Of a stretch of DNA of 64,000 nucleotides, positions 15,186-23,813 are shown one piece after another. Positions within the stretch are counted from its first letter, which is position 1. Every line of letters starts with the position of its first letter. Both the position numbers and the translations under genes were made by a program. Source of the DNA: Actinocatenispora thailandica (GTDB lineage: Bacteria > Actinomycetota > Actinomycetes > Mycobacteriales > Micromonosporaceae); assembly GCF_016865425.1 (NCBI RefSeq), contig NZ_AP023355.1, forward strand, positions 558,001-622,000, written 5' to 3'. The notes under the pieces were generated by a model that was not told the origin of the DNA, ran no database searches, and saw nothing but the letters and a program-made list of their open reading frames with translations.

Positions 15186-16661
15186 ATGTGTGCAGCGCAG
15201 CGCAAGGACGGTGGCCCGACGCACCCGGACGGACAGGTCGACCGGGTGGGGGCGCGGGACAGCGGGAGCAGTGAGGAGGACCTGTTCGCCACCTCGGTGA
15301 TGGTCCACCCGGCGCCGAAGGAGCAGTTCCCGACGTCCGAACGCGGACCTCGCCAGGTCTACCAGCTGATCCGGGACGAGCTGATGCTCGACGGCACGTC
15401 CCGGATGAACCTGGCGACGTTCTGCACCACCTGGCTGGAGCCCGAGGCCCGGTTGCTGATGACCGAGTCGATGGACAAGAACATCGTGGACAAGGACGAG
15501 TACCCGCAGACCGCCGAGCTGGAGCGGCGCTGCGTGCAGATGCTCGCCCACCTGTTCGGCGCGCCGGACCCGGCGCACGCCGCCGGTACGTCCACGGTCG
15601 GGTCCTCGGAGGCGGCGATGCTCTGCGGGCTGGCGGCGAAGTGGCGCTGGCGCAAGCGGCGTCAGGCCGCCGGGCAGGACCACTCGCGGCCGAACTTCGT
15701 CTGCGGCCCGGTCCAGGTCTGTTGGGAGAAGCTGGCCCGCTACTTCGACATCGAGATGCGCCAGGTGCCGATGCCGCCGGGGCACCTGATGACGCCCGAG
15801 GCGGCGGTGGAACAGTGCGACGAGAACACGATCATGGTGGTACCGACGTTCGGGCAGACGTTCACCGGCCTGTTCGAGGACGTCGCCGGGATCTCGGCCG
15901 CGCTGGACGACCTCCAGGCGCGTACCGGCCTGGACGTGCCGATCCACGTGGACGGGGCGAGCGGCGCGTTCGTCGCCGCGTTCTGCGCGCCGGACCTGCG
16001 CTGGGACTTCCGGCTGCCGCGGGTGAAGTCGATGAACGCCTCCGGGCACAAGACGGGGCTGGCGCCGGTCGGCAGCGGCTGGGCGCTCTGGCGCGAGGCG
16101 GCCGACCTGCCGCAGGAACTCGTCTTCAACGTCAACTACCTCGGTGGTGAGATGCCCACCGTCGGCCTGAACTTCTCCCGCCCCGGTGGCCAGGTCATCA
16201 CCTCGTACTTCAACTTCGTCCGGCTGGGCCGGTCCGGCTACACCAAGGTGCAGTCCGCCGCCTACGAGGTGGCCCGGCACGTGGCGGCCGGAGTCGAGCG
16301 GCTCGGTCTCTTCGACCTGGTGTACGACGGGGACCCGCACCGCGGCATCCCGGCGGTGACGTGGCGGCTGCCTCCGGGTGACCACCCGTTCGACCTGTTC
16401 GAGCTGGCCGACGAGCTGCGCACCCGCGGCTGGCTCGTCCCGGCGTACACGCTGCCGCCGGACCAGCAGGACGTGGCGGTCCAGCGGGTCGTGGTGCGGC
16501 ACGGTCTGTCGGTCGACATGGCCGACCTGCTGCTCGCCGACCTGGGGCGGGCGGTCGAGCGGCTGTCGCATCCGGGGCGGCCGACCGAACGGTCCGCGGC
16601 GGGCGCGAGCGGCTTCAACCACAGCGCCACCGCGGCGGTGCGCACCGCGGACCTGCGCTGA
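15186..16661 (+). CDS. gadB: Glutamate decarboxylase (PLP-dependent)
   Basis: Converts glutamate to GABA and CO2, consuming a proton. The 491-residue protein has the group II decarboxylase layout: PLP-contact regions (STVGSSEAAMLCGLA, VPTFGQTFTG, HVDGASGAF with Asp256) and the Schiff-base lysine K289 in ASGHKTGLAPVGSGW. The residue after HK is Thr where E. coli GadB has Phe. The C-terminus reads GFNHS, recalling the pH-sensitive C-terminal His of GadB. The N-terminal about 35 residues are polar and probably flexible. The ATG has GAGGAGG six bases upstream. No glutamate/GABA antiporter gene is adjacent, so acid resistance is not assured; GABA-shunt metabolism is an alternative. Confidence 0.94.
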   Translation: MCAAQRKDGGPTHPDGQVDRVGARDSGSSEEDLFATSVMVHPAPKEQFPTSERGPRQVYQLIRDELMLDGTSRMNLATFCTTWLEPEARLLMTESMDKNIVDKDEYPQTAELERRCVQMLAHLFGAPDPAHAAGTSTVGSSEAAMLCGLAAKWRWRKRRQAAGQDHSRPNFVCGPVQVCWEKLARYFDIEMRQVPMPPGHLMTPEAAVEQCDENTIMVVPTFGQTFTGLFEDVAGISAALDDLQARTGLDVPIHVDGASGAFVAAFCAPDLRWDFRLPRVKSMNASGHKTGLAPVGSGWALWREAADLPQELVFNVNYLGGEMPTVGLNFSRPGGQVITSYFNFVRLGRSGYTKVQSAAYEVARHVAAGVERLGLFDLVYDGDPHRGIPAVTWRLPPGDHPFDLFELADELRTRGWLVPAYTLPPDQQDVAVQRVVVRHGLSVDMADLLLADLGRAVERLSHPGRPTERSAAGASGFNHSATAAVRTADLR

Positions 16662-16824
16662 ACGGGGTTCCGGCGACGGTGGGGGTGCGGTGCGGTGGGT
16701 GCGGCGTGTTCGCGTACAAGAGTTGAAATGTTGACAAGCCGGACCAAAGGTTCGAAGCTCAACAATCGAATACTTCACCTTGTTTCCGATTAGCGGCTCC
16801 CTACGCCGCCGGAAGGAGTATCCG

Positions 16825-17721
16825 ATGCGCATCCCCCGACGCCGCGTCGTGCTGGCCGCCGCCATGCTGGGTACCGTGCTCGCCGCCGCGACCGCACCCG
16901 CCGCCGACGCCGCACCGGTACGGCCGCACACCACCACGTTCGCCGACGACTTCGACGGCGCCGCCGGCAGCGCACCGGACGGCAGCAAGTGGATCCACGA
17001 GATCGGCGACAACGGCGGCAACAACCACGAGCTGGAGTACTACACCGACTCGACGTCCAACGCCGCGCTGGACGGCAACGGCAACCTCGTCATCACCGCG
17101 CGCAGGGAGAACCCGGCCAACTACACCTGCTGGTACGGCAGCTGCCAGTACACCTCCGCCCGGCTCAACACGTCGCAGTCGTTCAGCCAGGCGTACGGGC
17201 ACTTCGAGGCGCGGATCAAGATCCCCGCCGGGCAGGGTATGTGGCCGGCGTTCTGGGCGCTCGGCGACAACATCGGCTCGGCCGGCTGGCCCGGCTGCGG
17301 CGAGCTGGACATCATGGAGAACGTCGGGTTCGAGCCCGGCACGGTGCACGGCACCATGCACGGCCCGGGGTACTCGGGTGCCGCCGGCCCCGGTGCCGCC
17401 TACTCGCTGCCGAACGGGCAGGCGTTCGCCGACGGCTTCCACACCTTCGCCATCGACTGGTCGCCGAACCAGGTCGTCTGGTCGGTCGACGGCAACGCGT
17501 ACGAGACCCGGACGCCGGCCGACACCAACGGCAACCCGTGGGTGTTCGACCACCCGTTCTTCCTGATTCTCAACCTCGCGGTCGGCGGCGACTGGCCGGG
17601 CAACCCGGACGGCAACACCGCGTTCCCGGCCCGGATGGTCGTCGACTACGTGCACGCCAGCTCCGCGGACAGTGCCGCCCAGCTCCGCGCCGCGCGGCAC
17701 GCGCAGCCGGATCGACACTGA
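16825..17721 (+). CDS. Secreted GH16 endo-beta-glucanase (laminarinase-like)
   Basis: A 298-residue secreted glycoside hydrolase of family 16. A basic start and hydrophobic stretch (RRRVVLAAAMLGTVLAAATA) end at a likely AxA cleavage site near residue 30. The catalytic motif ELDIMENVG contains the nucleophile Glu160, Asp162 and acid/base Glu165. Other family features are WPAFWALG, HGTMHGPGY and FHTFAIDWSP. The E-[ILV]-D-[IVAF]-x-E form with the extra Met is typical of beta-1,3-glucanases. There is no carbohydrate-binding module. The ATG has AAGGAG upstream. The 16,711-16,795 region is unusually AT-rich for this genome and contains a consensus -35 TTGACA (16731-16736), so a regulated promoter is likely. 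Confidence 0.93.
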   Translation: MRIPRRRVVLAAAMLGTVLAAATAPAADAAPVRPHTTTFADDFDGAAGSAPDGSKWIHEIGDNGGNNHELEYYTDSTSNAALDGNGNLVITARRENPANYTCWYGSCQYTSARLNTSQSFSQAYGHFEARIKIPAGQGMWPAFWALGDNIGSAGWPGCGELDIMENVGFEPGTVHGTMHGPGYSGAAGPGAAYSLPNGQAFADGFHTFAIDWSPNQVVWSVDGNAYETRTPADTNGNPWVFDHPFFLILNLAVGGDWPGNPDGNTAFPARMVVDYVHASSADSAAQLRAARHAQPDRH

Positions 17722-17856
17722 AAGAGGTCAGGAAACTCCGGTACGTGATGGTTGCGCGCGCAGGTGGGCGGTTACGTGGTTCCGGCCGGTACGCTTGATC
17801 GATGCCGGTCGGGCCGCAGGGCCGCCGACCTGGGTGGACGCGACGAGGAGGCGGCG

Positions 17857-18786
17857 TTGAGGAGCTCCAACCCGATGCTCAACCGCATGCTGCGCAGCGC
17901 GGTGCGGGACAGGGTGCCGGCCGGCGGCGCCCCGCAGTACAGCCAGCAGGGCGGCTACGCCCCGCAGTACGGCCAGCAGGGCTACGCGCAGCCGGGTTAC
18001 GGCCAGCCGCAGTACGGCGAGCCGCAGTACGGCCAGGGCGGCTACGGGCAGTACGGGACGCAGACCCCGTACCCGCTGACGCCCGGCGCGGTGGCGCCCG
18101 AGGTTCGGCCGATGACCATGGACGACGTGGTGATCCGCACCCTCGGCCTGATCGGGCTGACCGGGGTGGTCGCCGCGCTCAGCTGGGTGCTGCTGCCGTC
18201 CGCCGGGCCGCTCGCCGGGGTGCTGCTCGCGGTCGCCGCGATCGCCACCCTCGGCATCGCGCTGTTCTCCTGGTTCCGGCCCATCACCAACCCGGCCGTC
18301 ATCGCGGTGTACGCGGTGGCGCAGGGGCTGCTGCTGGGCACCGTCAGCCGGGTGTTCGAGAGCTTCTACCCGGGCATCGTGCTGCAGGCGGTCGTCGGCA
18401 CGTTCGCGATCTTCGCCGGCATGACGGTGCTGTACAAGTTCCGGGTGCTGCGGGCGACGCCGAAGTTCACCAAGTTCGTCATCGGTGCGCTGATCGGCGT
18501 CCTGGTGCTCGGGCTGTTCAACGGTCTGATGAGCGCGTTCGGGCACAACCCCGGCCTGATCCAGTACACCGTGACCGGCAAGGTCAGCTGGCTGCCGATC
18601 GTGTTCAGCCTGGTCTGCATCGTGGTCGGCGCGCTGACGTTCGTGCTCGACTTCGCCGCCGTCGAGGAGGGCATCCGGGCCGGCGCGCCGCAGAAGTACG
18701 CCTGGTACTGCGCGTTCGGCCTGCTGGTCGGCCTGATCTTCCTGTACTGGCAGATCCTGCGGATGCTCGGCTACCTGCGCCGGTGA
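17857..18786 (+). CDS. Bax inhibitor-1/YccA-family membrane protein
   Basis: A 309-residue protein. Residues 1-95 are a Gln/Tyr/Gly-rich low-complexity region (repeats of QYGQ and GGYGQ), followed by the motif-bearing start of the domain (MTMDDVVIRTLGLIGLTGVVAALSW) and seven membrane segments of the BI-1 family. In bacteria these proteins are ion-permeable channels of uncertain role. The start is a TTG at 17857: GAGGAGG lies five bases upstream and the residues that follow (RSSNPML) match the N-terminal RSSNP pattern common in actinobacterial members. The stop overlaps the GTG of the next small gene. Confidence 0.9.
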   Translation: MRSSNPMLNRMLRSAVRDRVPAGGAPQYSQQGGYAPQYGQQGYAQPGYGQPQYGEPQYGQGGYGQYGTQTPYPLTPGAVAPEVRPMTMDDVVIRTLGLIGLTGVVAALSWVLLPSAGPLAGVLLAVAAIATLGIALFSWFRPITNPAVIAVYAVAQGLLLGTVSRVFESFYPGIVLQAVVGTFAIFAGMTVLYKFRVLRATPKFTKFVIGALIGVLVLGLFNGLMSAFGHNPGLIQYTVTGKVSWLPIVFSLVCIVVGALTFVLDFAAVEEGIRAGAPQKYAWYCAFGLLVGLIFLYWQILRMLGYLRR

Positions 18787-19177
18787 CCGACCTCGCGCAG
18801 CTGACCGGCCGGCTGGTCGCCGGCACCGCACACTGGACCCCGGCCGCCTGGGCCGCCCGCAGCACCCCGGCGGCGAACACCGCCCCGCGCCCGCCCCCGC
18901 CTCGGCGGAGCCGGGCGGTGCTTCGACGGAGCCGGGGGCTGGCGCCGCGCCGAGCCGCGCCGACGTGCTGCACGCGCTGGTGCAGCAACTCGCCGACCTC
19001 GGCGCCGACGCCGAGGCCCGGCCGCACCAGCCCGTGCCCCGGCTGGACAACGACCTCGCGCTGCCCGACCAGCTCCGGGTGGTGGCCGCCGACCTCACCG
19101 CCGCGCCACCACCCGTGCGGTCCCGCGCCGAGGCTGCCCTGCAGACCGCCCACCGAACCCTCTTCCCCGCCCGCTGA
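18783..19177 (+). pseudogene. Small conserved protein gene interrupted by a frame break
   Basis: GTG 18783 overlaps the stop of the Bax inhibitor gene and opens a frame reading VTDLAQLTGRLVAGTAHWTP. A coding-like continuation with the same strong codon bias is found in another frame, ending LQTAHRTLFPAR at 19,177. The switch falls in the C-rich run about 18,880-18,900. Joined, the product would be about 130 residues: a helical N-terminus, a Pro/Ala/Glu-rich linker, then a helical domain (VLHALVQQLADLGADAEARP, DQLRVVAADLTAAPPPVRSRAEAAL). No function is known. Either it is a recent pseudogene or the run contains a sequencing error. Confidence 0.6.
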
Positions 19178-19330
19178 CCAGAGCGGTTCCGGATCGGCCG
19201 GGCGGCGCCAGCGGCACCACCGATGCCCCGATCTCCCGGGGCGGCCAGGCAGGGCCAGGATCTCGTCTCCGGTGCCCCGGCGGGGACGGCCAAGGGGCGA
19301 CGGCCCCCCAGCCGTTACCGCATGGTCGGC

Positions 19331-20575
19331 TCAGAGCCGCTCGATGATCATGGCCATGCCCTGCCCGCCACCGACGCACATCGTCTCCAACCCGAACCGC
19401 TTCCCGTGCCAGTCCAGGTTGTTCAACAGCGTTCCGGTGATGCGTGCCCCGGTCATCCCGAACGGGTGCCCCACGGCGATCGCGCCACCGGACACGTTCA
19501 GCTTCTCCAGCGGGATGCCGAGCTGCTGGTACGACGGGATGACCTGGGCGGCGAACGCCTCGTTGATCTCCACCAGGTCGATGTCGTCGATGGTCATGCC
19601 GGCGCGGGCGAGCGCCTGCCGGGACGCCTCGACCGGGCCCAACCCCATGATCTCCGGCGACAGCGCGGACACCCCGGTGGACACGATCCGCGCCAGCGGC
19701 CGCAGCCCCAGCTCGGCGGCCCTGGCGTCGCTCATCACGACGACCGCGGCGGCGCCGTCGTTGAGCGGGCAGCAGTTGCCGGCGGTGACCCGCCCGTCCG
19801 GCCGGAACACCGGCTTGAGGCCGGCCACGCCCTCCAGCGTGGTGCCGGCGCGCGGACCGTCGTCGGCCGACACGACGGTACCGTCGGGCAGCGTCACCGG
19901 GGTGATCTCGCGGGCCCAGAAGCCGCTCGCGATCGCCTTCTCGGCGAGGTTCTGGCTGCGCACCCCGAACTCGTCCATCGCGGCCCGGCTCACGTCGTAC
20001 ACCTCGGCGAGGTTCTCCGCGGTCTGGCCCATCGCCAGGTAGACGTCAGGCAACACGCCATCGTCCCGCGGGTCGGTCCAGGCCGGCTGCTGGCCGCCGG
20101 CGCGGGTGACCGAGCGTTCCCGGGCGGCGGCGAACTTCGGGTTCTGCCAGCCGCCGCCCACCAGCGCCTGCGCCTCCTCGGGCAGCGCGTCGGAGTTGCC
20201 CCGGGCGTACCGGGAGACGCACTCGACGCCGGCCGACACGAACACGTCGCCCTCGCCGGCCTTGATCGCGTGGAACGCCATCCGGGTGGTCTGCAACGAG
20301 GACGCGCAGTACCGGGTGATCGTCGCGCCGGGCAGCGTGTCGTAGCCGAGCAGGGTGGCGACCACCCGGGCCATGTTGAAGCCCTGCTCGCCGCCGGGCA
20401 GGCCGCAGCCCAGGTACAGGTCGTCGATGGTGGTCGGGTCGAGCTCGGGCACCTTGTCGAGCGCGGCACGGACGATGGACGCGGCCAGGTCGTCGGGCCG
20501 CACCTCGCGCAGCGAACCCTTGCCCGCCCGCCCGATCGGCGACCGCGCCGTCGCCACAATCACTGCTTCAGCCAT
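19331..20575 (-). CDS. Thiolase (acetyl-CoA acyltransferase)
   Basis: Catalyses thiolytic cleavage of 3-ketoacyl-CoA in beta-oxidation or the reverse condensation. The 414-residue protein has the nucleophile Cys90 in RYCASSLQT, the NEAFAAQ loop, the catalytic His in GGAIAVGHPFGMTGAR and the second Cys in CVGGGQGMA, all intact. In position it matches fadA3 (Rv1074c) of M. tuberculosis, beside the SGNH hydrolase that follows. The ATG at 20575 has TAACAT at -12 to -7 and no ribosome site, fitting a leaderless message. No other beta-oxidation gene is adjacent, so chain-length preference is unknown. Confidence 0.94.
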   Translation of the reverse strand: MAEAVIVATARSPIGRAGKGSLREVRPDDLAASIVRAALDKVPELDPTTIDDLYLGCGLPGGEQGFNMARVVATLLGYDTLPGATITRYCASSLQTTRMAFHAIKAGEGDVFVSAGVECVSRYARGNSDALPEEAQALVGGGWQNPKFAAARERSVTRAGGQQPAWTDPRDDGVLPDVYLAMGQTAENLAEVYDVSRAAMDEFGVRSQNLAEKAIASGFWAREITPVTLPDGTVVSADDGPRAGTTLEGVAGLKPVFRPDGRVTAGNCCPLNDGAAAVVVMSDARAAELGLRPLARIVSTGVSALSPEIMGLGPVEASRQALARAGMTIDDIDLVEINEAFAAQVIPSYQQLGIPLEKLNVSGGAIAVGHPFGMTGARITGTLLNNLDWHGKRFGLETMCVGGGQGMAMIIERL

Positions 20576-20688
20576 GGCCGCATGTTACCGCTCGGTAGTG
20601 CCGAGCGGACAGGCTCGCCGTCGCCGGTTCGGGCTGCGCTCGCCGGCCGGCACCGAACGAACCCGGCAGGCCGTGCCGAACCGGCCGG

Positions 20689-21468
20689 TCAGTACGTCGA
20701 GCCGTGCAGCGCCGCGACCGCCGGGTACAGCGCGTGTGCCCAGATCCGGTAGCCGTCGCCGGACGGGTGGAACCCGTCCGGGCTCAACATGCCCCGGTCG
20801 GCGCGGAACAGCGGACCCACCGCGGCGGCCAGGTCGACCGGGATGCCGTCGGCGGCGCGCGTCGCGGACACCTGGGCCTGCGCCAGACGCTGCGCGGCGA
20901 GCCCGACCAGCTCCCGGAGCGGTTGCCCGATGCCGCGGCAGGCACCCAGATCGGGGCAGGTACCGACGACGACGGCGATGCCCGCGGCGCGGAGCCTGGT
21001 GACCGCGGCGGTCAGTTCGGCGGCGGCCCGGCTCGGCGCGGTCAGGTGCACCACGTCGGCGCTGCCGACCAGGATCACCGCCAGATCCGGCGGGTCGACC
21101 AGCAGGGTGCGCGACACCTGCGGGTCCAGGTCGGCGGTGCGGGAACCGGAGACCGCGGCGCTGGTCAGCGCGACCCGTACGCCGGTGTCGGCCAGTCGCG
21201 TCGCGAGCTGGCCGCCGACCGTCTCGTCCACCCGGTGCACGCCGACCCCGGCCGCGGTGGAATCGCCCAGCATGGCCAGTTTCAGCACCGGTGCGTGCGG
21301 CGGCCCGAACGTGGCCCGCATGCCCGGCCCGATCGCCGGCTGCCCGTACCGCCGGCCGAGGGCCAGCCCGGCCTCGACGGCGAGCAACCCGGCGGACATC
21401 AGGACGAGACCGGCGGTGGACAGCAGCACGCCCCGACCGGCGAAACGGACGATCTGGCCAGCCTTCAT
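20689..21468 (-). CDS. Membrane-anchored SGNH hydrolase (paralogue 1)
   Basis: A 259-residue protein with an N-terminal anchor (VLLSTAGLVLMSAGLLAVEAGLAL), then an SGNH fold. Block I is LAMLGDSTAAGVG (Ser70), the block III position reads VILVGSADVVHL with Ser in place of the usual Gly-x-Asn-Asp, and the C-terminal catalytic Asp/His lie in SPDGFHPSGDGY. The missing Asn of GxND is odd and may weaken oxyanion stabilisation. It matches the position of Rv1075c, an SGNH esterase next to fadA3. The gene lies 36 bases downstream of a second, related hydrolase on the same strand. It is probably extracytoplasmic and acts on acylated cell-envelope or lipid substrates. Confidence 0.87.
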   Translation of the reverse strand: MKAGQIVRFAGRGVLLSTAGLVLMSAGLLAVEAGLALGRRYGQPAIGPGMRATFGPPHAPVLKLAMLGDSTAAGVGVHRVDETVGGQLATRLADTGVRVALTSAAVSGSRTADLDPQVSRTLLVDPPDLAVILVGSADVVHLTAPSRAAAELTAAVTRLRAAGIAVVVGTCPDLGACRGIGQPLRELVGLAAQRLAQAQVSATRAADGIPVDLAAAVGPLFRADRGMLSPDGFHPSGDGYRIWAHALYPAVAALHGSTY

Positions 21469-21504
21469 CGCGTGCTCCCGTCTCTCGCCGGTGCCCTCCG
21501 CCGA

Positions 21505-22527
21505 TCAGGCCTCCGCGGTGGGCTCCGGCACCATTGTCCCGGGTGGATGCGGGTCGGTGGGGCGGGCGGCGAGCAAACGCACCCGACGGCGTAGTTGCGC
21601 CCACCGGCCGCCGGCCAGGCTGGGCCCGGCCGCGCTGACCTCGGTACCGGCCCGGTCCGCCGCGGCCACCGCGGCGTGCGGCAGCGACCGGAGCATGGCC
21701 GCCGTCAGCCTCTCCTCGGCCGGCTCGCCCAGCCCGCCGCAGACCGACGCGACGGTCGGCAGCAGCGCCGCGGTCGCCTTCGCGTACCCGGCGGGCGACG
21801 GGTGGAAGTGGTCGGCGCTGAACAGCTCCTCCGGGGAGGCCAGGAACTCGGGCCCGAGCAGGTCACCGAGCGACACGGTGCGCCCACCCGCCTCCACCAC
21901 GGCGATCGTCTGCGCCGCGGCCAGCTCGCGGCTCCACCGGCGGCAGATCCACCGCAACGGCTGCCGGATCGGCCGGATCGTACCCAGGTCCGGGCAGGTA
22001 CCGACCACGACGCGGGCGCCGGCCGCGCCGAGCTGGCCGACGACGCGGGACAGGTGCCGCACCGACACCGGCGGCCGGACCAGATGGGTCACGTCGTTCG
22101 CGCCGACCAGCACCACCGCCACGTCGGGCCGCACCTCCAGCGCCAGGTTGAGCTGCGGGTACAGATCGGCGGTGAGGGCGCCGACGACCGCGAAGCAGTG
22201 CAGCCGGACCGGCCGGCGCAGGATGTCGGCCAGGCCGTTGGCCAGCAGCGCGCCGGGTGTCTGGCGGGGCAGTTCGGCGCCCATCCCGGCGGCGGTGGAG
22301 TCGCCGAGCACGGCGACGGTCAGCGGCGCGACCCCGTCGGCGGCGAACCGCGTCCCGTACTCCCCGTCGCACTCCGGGACCGGCCCGTCCGGCACCTTGA
22401 TCGTCCACTTCGCCAGCTGCACCTCGCCGACCAGCAAGCCGGTGGCCGCCGCGCCGAGCAGCCCGAGACCGCCGCCCCCGTACGCGGCGGCGAGGGCAAT
22501 GCGACGGGCCCGGGACGCACGGCTCAT
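21505..22527 (-). CDS. Membrane-anchored SGNH hydrolase (paralogue 2)
   Basis: A 340-residue paralogue of the downstream gene. It has an N-terminal anchor (LALAAAYGGGGLGLLGAAATGLLVG), a short luminal insert with a Cys, then block I VAVLGDSTAAGMG, block III VVLVGANDVTHL (Asn and Asp present) and catalytic SADHFHPSPAGY. Both paralogues share VVVGTCPDLG followed by I(G/R)QPLR. An extra C-terminal tail of about 75 residues is basic and Pro-rich. The ATG at 22527 has GAGGGGGATGAGG upstream. The two hydrolases were probably formed by tandem duplication; this copy keeps the complete catalytic set. Confidence 0.88.
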   Translation of the reverse strand: MSRASRARRIALAAAYGGGGLGLLGAAATGLLVGEVQLAKWTIKVPDGPVPECDGEYGTRFAADGVAPLTVAVLGDSTAAGMGAELPRQTPGALLANGLADILRRPVRLHCFAVVGALTADLYPQLNLALEVRPDVAVVLVGANDVTHLVRPPVSVRHLSRVVGQLGAAGARVVVGTCPDLGTIRPIRQPLRWICRRWSRELAAAQTIAVVEAGGRTVSLGDLLGPEFLASPEELFSADHFHPSPAGYAKATAALLPTVASVCGGLGEPAEERLTAAMLRSLPHAAVAAADRAGTEVSAAGPSLAGGRWAQLRRRVRLLAARPTDPHPPGTMVPEPTAEA

Positions 22528-22660
22528 ATCCTCATCCCCCTCGTTGTTGATCTCCCTCAAAGCTAACCGGGGTGCGCTCGTTCGACCTGTCTGTTGCCTC
22601 TCATCCGCCCGTGCGGCTTCGCCCGGCCGGGCCACCCCGCCGACCCGTTCGTACCGGTGG

Positions 22661-23071
22661 TCAGCCCTGCCGGTCGGGTCCCGCCGACAGCGGGGTGATC
22701 CGCACCAGCACCCGGCGCTGCTGCACCATCGCCGCCCGGTACTCGTCCCAGTCGGGGTGTTCGCCGGCGGTCCGGCGGTAGTAGTCGACGAGCGGTTCCA
22801 TCGCGTCCGGCAGCTCCACGATCTCCGCGGTACCGGTGATCTGGATCCACCGGCCGAAGAAGCCGTCCGGCAGCACGCACAGGTAGGTGCGCGGATCACG
22901 CCGCAGGTTCCTCGTCTTGTACGCGGTCTGCCGGGTGCTGACGACGATCAGCCCGGCGCCGTCGACGCCCACGGTCACCGGGCTCAGCTGCGGGGTGCCG
23001 TCCTGCTTCATGGTTGCCAGTACCGCGTGGTGCTGTTCGCGCACCACGGCACGTGCCTCGTCGAGATCCAT
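22661..23071 (-). CDS. PPOX-class F420-dependent (FDOR-B-like) enzyme
   Basis: A 136-residue split beta-barrel flavin/deazaflavin protein. The start (REQHHAVLATMKQDGTPQLSPVTVGV), KTRNLRRDPRTYLCVL, then the middle GRWIQITGTAEIV and the C-terminal VDYYRRTAGEHPDWDEYRAAM match the PPOX-class F420-dependent enzymes of actinobacteria such as Rv1155, which use reduced F420 to reduce quinones, biliverdin or other small molecules. The ATG at 23071 has CACGCT at -12 to -7 and only a weak GGTGGG ribosome site. It stands alone between the SGNH hydrolases and a divergent gene. Confidence 0.88.
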   Translation of the reverse strand: MDLDEARAVVREQHHAVLATMKQDGTPQLSPVTVGVDGAGLIVVSTRQTAYKTRNLRRDPRTYLCVLPDGFFGRWIQITGTAEIVELPDAMEPLVDYYRRTAGEHPDWDEYRAAMVQQRRVLVRITPLSAGPDRQG

Positions 23072-23186
23072 CCCACCAGCGTGCCCCAGGTTCGCCGGCG
23101 GTCCCGGCGACCCGCCGGGACGGCGAGCCTTCCACCGATGGCGACGTACGGGCACCATGGTGACAACGCGACCGCAGGAGGCGTCG

Positions 23187-23813
23187 ATGGCCGGTAGTGG
23201 TGCACAGCGCAGGTACAACGGGTTCCGGGCGTTGGGCCGGGCCCTGCTCGCCCGGGGCGGGGCGAGCCTGCCCCGGCGGATCGGCGCGCTGCCGCGGCTG
23301 TTCCGGGCCCGGATGCGCGGCGAGTACGACGGGCTGACCGCCGGCCGGCTGGCCGCCATGGTGGTCGCGCTGGTCTACGTCATCTCGCCGATCGATCTGG
23401 TACCGGAGGCGTTCCTGCTGGTGTTCGGCCTGGCCGACGACGGCGTCGCGGTGCTGTGGCTGGCCGGTGCGCTGCTCGACGAGGGCGAACGGTTCCTGTC
23501 CTGGGAGCGTTCCCGCGCCGAGTCGGCTGCCCGGCAGCCCGGCCCGCCGCCCGGTGCGGCCGGCCCGCAGTACGGCCAGCCGTACCCGGGCGGTGCCGCT
23601 GGGCCGGGCGCCGGTGGGCCGGGTGCCGGGTACCCGGGTGGCGGGTACCCGGGTGCGCAGCCCGGCGGTCCCGGCCACGCCGGGCAGCAGCCGCCGGCGG
23701 GCGAGGAGCAGACGCCGACCGGTGGCCGGTACGCCGCGGAGGCGCGGTTCGGCCCGGCGCCGGGTGACGGATCGCGGTCCGGCAGGTCCGGGGTCAACGC
23801 CGAGACCCGGTGA
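23187..23813 (+). CDS. YkvA-type (DUF1232) membrane protein with Gly/Pro-rich tail
   Basis: The 208-residue product has a DUF1232 core in its first half with the diagnostic [17 protein letters not shown] followed by DDGVAVLWL. The second half (from about residue 110) is a Gly/Pro/Tyr-rich low-complexity tail ([14 protein letters not shown] and similar). The function of DUF1232 proteins is unknown. The ATG at 23187 has AGGAGG six bases upstream. The last 20 bases overlap the end of the convergent cytochrome b gene. Confidence 0.85.
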   Translation: MAGSGAQRRYNGFRALGRALLARGGASLPRRIGALPRLFRARMRGEYDGLTAGRLAAMVVALVYVISPIDLVPEAFLLVFGLADDGVAVLWLAGALLDEGERFLSWERSRAESAARQPGPPPGAAGPQYGQPYPGGAAGPGAGGPGAGYPGGGYPGAQPGGPGHAGQQPPAGEEQTPTGGRYAAEARFGPAPGDGSRSGRSGVNAETR

